Assembly (NCBI GenBank): GCA_036273675.1
Contig: DASUHD010000142.1
Location: 1 to 64,000, forward strand
Origin: DAHUXT01 sp036273675
GTDB lineage: Bacteria > Chloroflexota > Ktedonobacteria > Ktedonobacterales > JADMIN01
DNA length: 64,000 bases
Direction of reading: 5' to 3'
Under the pieces are notes generated by a model. The model did no database searches and was not told where the DNA came from. It saw only the letters and a program-made list of their open reading frames with translations. The position numbers were made by a program, and so were the translations under genes. Shown in pieces: positions 57,177-64,000 of this stretch. Numbering within the stretch: position 1 is the first letter of the stretch; each line of letters begins with the position of its first letter.

Positions 57177-60100
57177 CTACTGCTCGCTACTCTCGTAGCC
57201 GCTGATGTTGATGCCCAGTTCCGGCATCACATCAGTACCCGCGTCCTCCACGAACTGAATCCGCTGCTCGTCCTCGTTGAGCACCTCGACGTTAATGCCG
57301 AGGCTCTGTAGCTCCTTGACGAGCACCTTGAACGACTCCGGCACGCCCGGCTCGACGATAGGATCGCCCTTGACGATGGCCTCGTAGGTCTTCACCCGTC
57401 CCGTCACGTCGTCCGACTTGACGGTCAGAATCTCCTGGAGGATGTTAGAGGCGCCGTAGGCTTCGAGCGCCCACACCTCCATCTCGCCAAAGCGCTGGCC
57501 GCCGAACTGCGCCTTACCACCGAGCGGCTGCTGAGTGATGAGGCTGTACGGGCCGGTCGAGCGCGCGTGGACCTTGTCCTCAACCAGGTGGGCCAGCTTC
57601 AGCATATAGATGTAGCCGACCGTCACCGCCGTATCGAACGGGTTCCCGGTGCGCCCATCGAAGAGGACCACCTTGCCTTCACGCGGCAGTCCCGCGCGCT
57701 CCAGCAGGTCCTCGATCTTCTCCTCTGGCGCGCCATCGAAGACGGGTGAAGCGACCTTCATGCCGAGCGCTTCCGCGGCCCAGCCCAGGTGCGTCTCCAT
57801 GATCTGGCCGATGTTCATGCGGTGCGGCACACCCAGCGGATTCAGAATGATATCCACCGGAGTGCCATCCGGCAGGAACGGCATGTCCTCGATGGGCAGC
57901 ACGCGGCTGATAACACCCTTGTTGCCGTGGCGTCCGGCCATCTTGTCGCCCGCGCCGATCTTGCGCTTCTGCGCAATCGCGACGCGCACCAGATGGTTCA
58001 CACCCGGCGGCAACTCATCGTTGTTATCGCGCGAGAAGACCTTGACCTCGACTACCTTGCCGCGCTCGCCGTGTGGCACCCGCAGCGAGGTGTCTTTCAC
58101 CTCACGCGCCTTCTCGCCGAAGATCGCGCGCAGCAGCTTCTCTTCCGCCGTCAGCTCGGTCTCGCCCTTCGGCGTGATCTTGCCGACGAGGATATCGCCG
58201 GGGCCAACCTCCGCGCCGATGTGGATGATGCCGCGCTCGTCCAGATGGCGCAGCCCCTCCTCGCCGACGTTCGGGATGTCGCGGGTGATCTCTTCCGGGC
58301 CAAGCTTCGTGTCGCGGGCCTCCACCTCGTGCTTCTCGATATGGATGCTAGTGAAGAGATCCTCACGAACCACCCGCTCGCTGATGAGAATGGCGTCCTC
58401 GAAGTTGCCGCCCTCCCACGTCATGAAGGCGACCAGAATATTCTGGCCAAGCGCCAGCTCGCCGTCCTCAGTGGAGGAGCTATCCGCCAACGGCTGCCCC
58501 TTCGCCACGCGGTCACCCTTGTTGACGATAGGGCGCTGGTTGATGCAGGTACCCTGGTTCGAGCGGATGAACTTGCGCAGGCGCATCTCATGCTCAACAC
58601 CCTCGTCGTCCACCAGCGTAATCTGGCGCGCCGTCACGCTGGTGATCTCGCCATCGGAAGGGGCCACCACCACCTGACCGGAGTCCACCGCCACCTGGCG
58701 CTCGATGCCCGTGCCGACAATCGGCGACTGCGGCCGGAGCAGCGGCACCGCCTGGCGCTGCATGTTCGCGCCCATCAAAGCGCGGTTCACGTCGTCGTGC
58801 TCCAGGAACGGAATCAGCGCGGCAGGCACGCTCACCGTCTGGCGCGGCGAAATATCCATGTAGTCAACGCGGCTGGCTGGTTCCTGCACGAAGTTGCCGT
58901 TGTAGCGCGCGAGTACGCGGTTGCCGAGGAAGTGGCCGTCATCGCTGAGTGGCGCATTGGCCTGTGCGATCACGAACTTCTCTTCCTCATCGGCGGTCAG
59001 GTAGTCCACATCCATGGTCACCCATGGCTCGATGTCCACCTTGCCCTGGTGCTTCTTCAGCGCCTCGATGGCCTTCTCGTCCACCTTCGTGCCGCGGGGA
59101 ACGAGCACCGCGCCCTTCTTATCGAGCACGTCACGCGAGAGCGCCTGACCGATCAACTCGGGATGGTCGGCCTCCATCGCGTGCAGCACCTTGCGGTACG
59201 GCGTCTCGATGAAGCCGTACGAGTTGATCTGGGCGTAGGTCGCCATGTTGCCGATCAGACCGATGTTCGGCCCTTCAGGCGTCTCAATCGGGCAGATGCG
59301 GCCATAGTGCGAATGGTGTACGTCGCGTACGTCGAATCCGGCGCGCTCACGCGAGAGGCCGCCTGGGCCTAGCGCCGAGAGACGCCGCTTGTGGCCAATC
59401 TCGGCCAGCGGATTCGTCTGATCCATGAACTGCGAAAGCTGGCTGCCGCCGAAGAACTCCTTCATCGCCGCCACGACCGGGCGGATGTTGATGAGCTGGT
59501 TCGGCGACGCCTGGGACGGATCCTGCACAATCGCCATGCGCTCCTTGATGACGCGCTCCATCCGCAACAGGCCAACACGGAACTGCTGCTGAATCAGCTC
59601 GCCGACGCTGCGCACGCGGCGGTTGCCCAGATGGTCAATATCGTCTTTCTTGCCGCGCCCCTCATCCAGCTCAACCATACGCCGCAGAATTGCCACCACG
59701 TCATCCTGCGTGAGCGTGCGAATAGTCTGCGGGATCGCCAGATCGAGCTTGCGATTCAGCTTGTAGCGGCCCACGCTGCCCAGGTCGTAGCGACGCGGCG
59801 CGTAGAATAGATTGTTCACCAGCTGGCGCGCATTATCAATCGTCGCCGGATCGCCTGGGCGCAGCTTGCGATAGACCTCCAGCAGCGCCTCTTCGGGCGT
59901 CTTGACGCCGTCTTTCTCCAGCGTCGTGCGCACGAAACGGCTGACGAAGGTGTTGCCCTGCTCGTCCACCATCTCGAAGGCTTTCAAGATGCCCTCGTCG
60001 GTCTTCATCTCGGGCGTATCGCTCGTCTTGCCAGGATCGCGGTCGCCGATGGCCGCCATCGCCCGCAGCAGCGTCGTGATGGGAATCTTGCGCTTGCGGT

Positions 60101-60665
60101 CGATCTTGACCGAGAGAATGTCGCGGTTGCTCGTCTCGAATTCGAGCCAGGCGCCCCGGTTGGGGATCAGCTTGGCGGCGAAGAGCTGGCGGCCGGTCGT
60201 CGGGTCGGTGTCGGCGGTGAAGTAGACGCCGGGCGAGCGCACGAGCTGGCTCACCACCACGCGCTCGGCGCCGTTGATGATGAACGTACCCTCTTTAGTC
60301 ATGAGCGGGAAGTCGCCCATGAACACTTCTTTTTCCTGAATCTCGCCCGTCTCTTTATAGGTCAGGCGAGCCTTCACATAAAGCGGCGCGGCGTAGGTCG
60401 CATCGCGCTCGCGGCATTGGTCTTCGGTATATTTCGGTGATTCAAAAGGATCCTGGTCGTCGTCAAAAAGAAACTCAAGCTTCAGGTTTTTGCCGGTGAA
60501 ATCCTCGATGGGAGAGATTTCCGCAAAGAGATCTTTCAACCCCTCGCGCTTGAACCAGCCGAACGAGTCAAGCTGCACCTGAATGAGGCTGGGCATTGGG
60601 CGGATATCAGGAATCCGCGCGAAGCTCACACGCTCGGGGAGGGAGACGGCTTTGCTCAGTGCCAT
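57177..60665 (-). CDS. rpoB: RNA polymerase beta subunit
   Basis: 1162 residues. The rifampicin cluster is wild-type-like (FGGSQLSQFMDQTNPLAEIG, HKRRLSALGPGGLSRERAGF). C-terminal GGKAQFGGQRFGEMEVWALE is conserved. ATG at 60665 with GAGAGGAGTT 9 bases before; 59 further codons upstream lie in the leader. It is not preceded by rplJ-rplL as in many bacteria; a 1.2-kb region without genes lies upstream. Confidence 0.98.
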   Translation of the reverse strand: MALSKAVSLPERVSFARIPDIRPMPSLIQVQLDSFGWFKREGLKDLFAEISPIEDFTGKNLKLEFLFDDDQDPFESPKYTEDQCRERDATYAAPLYVKARLTYKETGEIQEKEVFMGDFPLMTKEGTFIINGAERVVVSQLVRSPGVYFTADTDPTTGRQLFAAKLIPNRGAWLEFETSNRDILSVKIDRKRKIPITTLLRAMAAIGDRDPGKTSDTPEMKTDEGILKAFEMVDEQGNTFVSRFVRTTLEKDGVKTPEEALLEVYRKLRPGDPATIDNARQLVNNLFYAPRRYDLGSVGRYKLNRKLDLAIPQTIRTLTQDDVVAILRRMVELDEGRGKKDDIDHLGNRRVRSVGELIQQQFRVGLLRMERVIKERMAIVQDPSQASPNQLINIRPVVAAMKEFFGGSQLSQFMDQTNPLAEIGHKRRLSALGPGGLSRERAGFDVRDVHHSHYGRICPIETPEGPNIGLIGNMATYAQINSYGFIETPYRKVLHAMEADHPELIGQALSRDVLDKKGAVLVPRGTKVDEKAIEALKKHQGKVDIEPWVTMDVDYLTADEEEKFVIAQANAPLSDDGHFLGNRVLARYNGNFVQEPASRVDYMDISPRQTVSVPAALIPFLEHDDVNRALMGANMQRQAVPLLRPQSPIVGTGIERQVAVDSGQVVVAPSDGEITSVTARQITLVDDEGVEHEMRLRKFIRSNQGTCINQRPIVNKGDRVAKGQPLADSSSTEDGELALGQNILVAFMTWEGGNFEDAILISERVVREDLFTSIHIEKHEVEARDTKLGPEEITRDIPNVGEEGLRHLDERGIIHIGAEVGPGDILVGKITPKGETELTAEEKLLRAIFGEKAREVKDTSLRVPHGERGKVVEVKVFSRDNNDELPPGVNHLVRVAIAQKRKIGAGDKMAGRHGNKGVISRVLPIEDMPFLPDGTPVDIILNPLGVPHRMNIGQIMETHLGWAAEALGMKVASPVFDGAPEEKIEDLLERAGLPREGKVVLFDGRTGNPFDTAVTVGYIYMLKLAHLVEDKVHARSTGPYSLITQQPLGGKAQFGGQRFGEMEVWALEAYGASNILQEILTVKSDDVTGRVKTYEAIVKGDPIVEPGVPESFKVLVKELQSLGINVEVLNEDEQRIQFVEDAGTDVMPELGINISGYESSEQ

Positions 60666-60835
60666 GCGTGAATAACTCCTCTCGCCAGTCGCCCGTATCG
60701 TATGGGACGATTTTACCCGGCGCCTGTACCGAATCAGCGGCAGCGCGAACAGCGTCACTCGAACGTTGTTCCGCTGTCGTCCGGCCAGCGGCCCCGGCCC
60801 ACACGCAAAGGTAGTTGGGAAAGCTAGAATAAAAA

Positions 60836-60849
60836 CTGACAATTGTCAG
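60836..60849 (-). promoter_or_regulatory. Palindrome followed by T-tract upstream of rpoB
   Basis: CTGACAATTGTCAG is a perfect 14-bp palindrome. On the minus strand it is followed at once by TTTTTATT. It could be an operator, or a loopless attenuator-like element about 170 bases before the rpoB start. Confidence 0.5.
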
Positions 60850-61532
60850 CGAGGCCAGATCGTCTGTCGCGCAACCGCGCGAAACAGTCACCTGGCCGGG
60901 ATACCCGAGTCCGGTGGCGACACGGCGGGCGACATCCGCGTCGGTGAGGATGAAGCGCCGGATCGGGTCAGGTTGTGGAGCGCCTCCAGGGTATGTTGTG
61001 CCTTGTGTGTCGGTTGTGTCGGTTGTCTCAATTGTACCGATTGAGCAGGCCGCGCCAGACAGGGGTCTGGTTGGCTCTGCGAGGGAGAAACGGCGTGCCA
61101 AACGCGATTGCCAGCGCCGGGGCTGACGAGATAATCCATACGAAGTGTGTCGCTCATCGCGCCTGTTTTCTGTGCTGTAGAGAACGTCGTTTCGGGTTGC
61201 CACCGCACCCATATCGCCAGCGCCAACCGAGGACGCTTATACCGTTGTCATACACCCATTTCCACACACGCAAGACCAGCAGGCCGCAATTTTGGGGAAT
61301 TGACACGGCATGCTGGTTCGTCTATGCTATGTGATGATGAGTGGCGTTCACGATCCTCGCTTGGGCAGGTCACGGACACATGTGGCGGGCTGCCGACGAA
61401 TGATGCGCTCACCCCGACATCGCAACCGCGATGGAATGGAGTAGAGTAGCTGTCCGAGGTCGCCGGAGATCGAACAGCGCGGCATCTCAAAATACGCCTG
61501 GAAGTGTGCTCTAGAAAACGTCGCAGGTTATT

Positions 61533-61562
61533 AGTGTATCACGAACCTCCTGACCATGTCAA
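61533..61562 (-). promoter_or_regulatory. Promoter reading toward rpoB
   Basis: Exact TTGACA (61557-61562), an 18-base spacer and TACACT (61533-61538) on the minus strand. If used for rpoB, the 5' leader would be about 860 bases. Confidence 0.5.
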
Positions 61563-61866
61563 GGGGCATATCCGAGTGTTTTTCGCGCCGCAGATATCGC
61601 CCGCAAGTACTACCCCCTTCTCCAACCAAAGGCCTATGCACACCCCGTAGACAGCGCGCGTCACGCTCGCTACAATACCTCGGTAGGCATATCGTTAGGC
61701 ATATCGTATAGAGGTCTTCTGTCTTCCCGCGAAACTCCTGAGCGTATTCAGCAGTTGAATAGATATGGCGCTGTCGGCGTCCGGCCTGGCACACAATTCG
61801 CGTATGGTCTGGCATGCTCTGTGATCTTGGTGATCTTGATTACGGCAGAGGTTGAGGTGACACACG

Positions 61867-62070
61867 ATGGCTAACACGGTGGACAATGATCGCATCACGC
61901 AGGCGCTGGAACTGCTCGGTAACCGTTTCGACCCGGAGATCGAGGAGAGCTTCACGTCGATTGCGGAGCGCATTCTCGCCCAGGCGCTAGAGAACGTCGA
62001 GTTGGCCGAACACAAACTGCGCCAGATTCAGGAATTGGTTGGCGATGTCGCGCTGGCAGGCAGCAACTAA
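61867..62070 (+). CDS. Small helical protein, unknown
   Basis: 67 residues, predicted mostly alpha-helical (RITQALELLGNRF, ERILAQALENVELAEHKLRQ), acidic, no cysteines or membrane segment. ATG follows GAGGTGACACACG. I do not recognise a family; such proteins are often small dimeric regulators or structural helices. It converges on the Nudix gene. Confidence 0.6.
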   Translation: MANTVDNDRITQALELLGNRFDPEIEESFTSIAERILAQALENVELAEHKLRQIQELVGDVALAGSN

Positions 62071-62124
62071 CACGACGGCGCCAGCGCCCGCGATTACGAC
62101 CGGGCATCGAACGCCTGGATACGC

Positions 62125-62643
62125 CTAGCGCTCGCCACCCGCGAGAAGCTGCCCGATGAGCGTCTTAGCCCGGCGCACCACCTCGGTCTCGTTCGCGTAG
62201 GTCAGCCGCCGCGCCGCCTCCGTCAGCCCGAACCAGCGCGCTTCATCATACTCGGCGTCGTGCAGCGAAACGTCGCCGCCGGTCGCCTCCATCAGAAAAT
62301 GGCGCACCTCTTTGTCGTAGCGCACCCCCCGGCGCCCAAAGCTGTACTGGATGCTGCCCAGATCGCCCACGATGCGCGCCTGGATGCCAGTCTCTTCGCG
62401 CACCTCGCGGAGCGCCGTCTCCTCGACGGTCTCGCCATCCTTCGGCGTTCCCTTGGGCAACGTCCACGTCTCATCACGCAGGTAACCGACTAGTACAATC
62501 TCGACGCCCGCCAGCATGGAACCAGGGATGGACGCCGTCTCAGCGTTGGCCTCTGCGAGGGGAAGATTGGTGGGGAGCCGAAAGACTACACCACCAGCGG
62601 AAAATGCGCGTACAACTCTCGGCCTGGGCATCTCGTCATCCAT
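62125..62643 (-). CDS. Nudix hydrolase
   Basis: 172 residues. The Nudix box is complete at 65-87: GTPKDGETVEETALREVREE followed by TGI. It begins AFSAGGVVFR, like the Ap4A/NTP-pyrophosphatase subgroup, and carries an insertion of about 20 residues (25-45) before the box. The substrate could be a diadenosine polyphosphate or a damaged nucleotide. Start ATG 62643 or 62631; ribosome sites are weak. Confidence 0.9.
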   Translation of the reverse strand: MDDEMPRPRVVRAFSAGGVVFRLPTNLPLAEANAETASIPGSMLAGVEIVLVGYLRDETWTLPKGTPKDGETVEETALREVREETGIQARIVGDLGSIQYSFGRRGVRYDKEVRHFLMEATGGDVSLHDAEYDEARWFGLTEAARRLTYANETEVVRRAKTLIGQLLAGGER

Positions 62644-62894
62644 ATCCAGTTCTTTGGGCTTGCGCTGTTCTCTACTAGACTAGTTTATAGTTTCTTCGCC
62701 CAGAGCAGGTGTGGAAATTCTCAAATCTTCCCATGCCCCCGCATGCCCCGCCCAACCTCGCGTCTCCCAGGTCTCCGCGGCCACCTATGAGCAAAGAGCC
62801 GCCGCGAGGTTGGGCGGCGGCTCCTGTCTCGGCGCTCCTGACGTGTTACCGGTTTCTCCCTCAGCCACGCGGAGCGCCTGAAGAGGCGATCTGG

Positions 62895-63554
62895 CTAGAC
62901 AGCCACGACACGGCCCTTGTCGCGATTGACACGCAAAATCTTGAGCAGGTATTGCTCCGAGTTCAGGTAATAAGGATTGCGCTTGATGAACTTGCCGACG
63001 ACCGCGATCGGGTGGAGTTTCAACAGTTCCACGACGAGGCCGCCTGGGAGTTTGGAATAATCGTAGTGCATCAGCGCGATGATGGGGGCATTCTGGAAGG
63101 TGAAAACGGCGTCGGATGCGGCTTCATACTTGAGGATCTGCTGGGGGATTTGTGCTGTGTTGGCAGCGCCTTCGGTCAGCCAGTTCATATCCATCGAGAT
63201 ACGGACTGCTTTCCAGCCTTCGCGCATAGCCTGCGCGATAAAGGTCTGGTGGGTCGAGAGCAAATGATAAGGATCAAAGCGGTTATTGACTAAAAGAGGC
63301 TCTCGATCTGAGACCAGTTGCAGTTGACCGGTCTGCTGCGCCGCCGCGACATCAACTCCCTGCTTCGCGAGAGCCTGTTCCATGTCCTTGACTGAGGCGG
63401 GCGTTCCAGCAAAGAGACATTTTTCCGAAGCTGCCAGTCCGACTTCCAGTAAGCGCGCTGTGACACCTGCGATTTCGTTCACCTTGTTATAAAGTTGGAC
63501 AATATGAGAACCTGGTGGAATCCGCTCGGATTTCCCCTCGACACTCAAATCCAT
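62895..63554 (-). CDS. MEDS-domain sensor-like protein
   Basis: 219 residues that match the MEDS (methanogen/methylotroph DcmR sensory) domain: GSHIVQLYNKVNEIAGVTAR, then a P-loop-like-free alpha/beta core with RFDPYHLLSTHQTFIAQAMR and a C-terminal LKLHPIAVVGKFIKRNPYYL. The family is found alone or fused to histidine kinases and anti-sigma-type partners, and probably senses small C1 or redox signals. GGAGGTACAAGC fixes the ATG at 63554; the longer frame upstream overlaps the promoter. Confidence 0.85.
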   Translation of the reverse strand: MDLSVEGKSERIPPGSHIVQLYNKVNEIAGVTARLLEVGLAASEKCLFAGTPASVKDMEQALAKQGVDVAAAQQTGQLQLVSDREPLLVNNRFDPYHLLSTHQTFIAQAMREGWKAVRISMDMNWLTEGAANTAQIPQQILKYEAASDAVFTFQNAPIIALMHYDYSKLPGGLVVELLKLHPIAVVGKFIKRNPYYLNSEQYLLKILRVNRDKGRVVAV

Positions 63555-63795
63555 GCTTGTACCTCCGCTTTCGAGGGTCAGGGACAAACCGTGCCGCATG
63601 ACACTACGTAACACAAGCTCAGCACTGAACTGGACGGTGTATAACGGGAGTGCATAGCCTGAAGCGCATGCCTGAGCACTTGAATCGTCTTCGTCTGTGG
63701 AATACACAAGCTCTGCGCGGCAGGTCAAACCACAGGCGCGAAAATCCGCTTCGGGCCGCGGTTTGATGCTGGTCTGCCTATTGGCGTCTGCGGAG

Positions 63796-63824
63796 AGTAT
63801 ATCCAAGGCGTAGGCTAGTGTCAA
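63796..63824 (-). promoter_or_regulatory. Near-consensus promoter of the MEDS gene
   Basis: Minus strand TTGACA (63819-63824), exactly 17 bases, TATACT (63796-63801): one mismatch to the full consensus. The predicted leader is about 235 bases. Confidence 0.75.
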
Positions 63825-63899
63825 GTGAAGAGCTTGCTTGATCCCGGAAAATTCGGGCTTTGTTGCCCATATTGTGATGCACGGAGACGTGGTGGATAT

Positions 63900-63924
63900 G
63901 CCCCTTCCGAAGTGAGGGAGGGGC
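63900..63924 (-). terminator. Candidate hairpin after the partial lysS
   Basis: On the minus strand GCCCCTCC pairs with GGAAGGGGC with one bulge, 17 bases after the stop at 63941. The T-tract is poor. Confidence 0.45.
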
Positions 63925-63940
63925 TGTTGAGAGGGTGGCG

Positions 63941-64000
63941 TTATTCGTGCTGCTCGCGGAGCGCCGGGAAGAGGATCACCTCGCGGATGGTCTCCTGATT
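63941..64000 (-). CDS. lysS: Probable lysyl-tRNA synthetase C-terminus (partial)
   Basis: The last 19 codons run off the right edge and read NQETIREVILFPALREQHE. The IREVILFP segment is the motif-3 end region of class II lysyl-tRNA synthetases; related AspRS/AsnRS enzymes share part of it, so the identification rests on few residues. Confidence 0.6.
   Translation of the reverse strand, partial: NQETIREVILFPALREQHE

Larger units (their letters stand above)
60666..61866. other. rpoB upstream/leader region
   Basis: No gene is supported. It contains a perfect palindrome (60836-60849), a 9-bp tandem repeat GTGTCGGTT (about 61007-61024), a CTCAAT/ATTGAG inverted repeat (61027-61045) overlapping a minus-strand TACAAT (61031-61036), and a better promoter at 61533-61562. 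Open frames have no family features. Confidence 0.6.

Noticed and set aside
57789..59372. 527-codon frame antisense to rpoB
   Set aside because: Same shadow effect; rpoB is intact on the other strand.
61440..61500. Possible tRNA from a GTTCGATCTCC string on the minus strand
   Set aside because: No acceptor, D or anticodon arms could be paired around it.

Overview
The window is a high-GC bacterial chromosome segment dominated by a very long, unidirectional (minus-strand) transcription/translation supercluster: rpoB-rpoC-rpsL-rpsG-fusA-tuf, then the S10, spc and alpha ribosomal-protein blocks, through truA, rplM and rpsI. The protein types suggest a Chloroflexota-like organism, possibly Ktedonobacteria. 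The evidence is an S12 with the Gram-positive-type insertion, zinc-type S4/S14/L36, a large beta-prime insertion, and a flank rich in DinB, MFS, AraC, STAND, PrsW and MEDS families. This assignment is inference from protein families, not a database match.

Left flank (1-9.5 kb): a gene-poor stretch, a secreted unknown protein, an MFS exporter, a pentapeptide-repeat protein, a TRIC/UPF0126 channel, an M20 amidohydrolase, and the rpsO-pnp operon with a long hairpin between its two genes and a clear intrinsic terminator after pnp.

Accessory region (9.5-26.2 kb): an FHA-PrsW membrane protease and a GTPase-DUF697 protein; an AraC regulator divergent from a small sulfur-relay cluster (TusA-like, DsrE, DUF2892); DinB and ABM-domain proteins; an in-frame chimera of a metallo-beta-lactamase-fold N-terminus and an MFS C-terminus; DUF1697; an alpha/beta hydrolase; a tandem HD-GYP/LuxR regulator; an HTH-STAND-TPR regulator; a TPR membrane protein; and a class I aminotransferase-fold protein in which the PLP-binding lysine and three other cofactor residues are all replaced. 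The last is the most unusual single gene here.

Supercluster (26.2-60.7 kb, all minus): gene order is nearly canonical. Several proteins carry large lineage-specific decorations: about 90 residues inserted in L17, about 65 in L3, Arg/Gly-rich disordered tails on S3 and S5 (PNPase has a similar tail), an Ala/Lys-rich tail on L4, and extensions on S17 and L13. Many intercistronic gaps hold strong stem-loops without U-tracts, suggesting RNA processing or partial attenuation. An unusual number of essential genes start at TTG or GTG (rpsI, rpoA, rpsC, rpsL; rplQ, map, rpmC). secY, infA and rpsO have recognisable upstream promoters, so the cluster is probably read from several promoters.

Right flank (60.7-64 kb): a 1.2-kb leader region upstream of rpoB, a small helical protein, a Nudix hydrolase, a MEDS-domain protein with a near-consensus promoter, and the last codons of a probable lysS running off the edge. 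No tRNA, rRNA, CRISPR array or insertion sequence was recognised.
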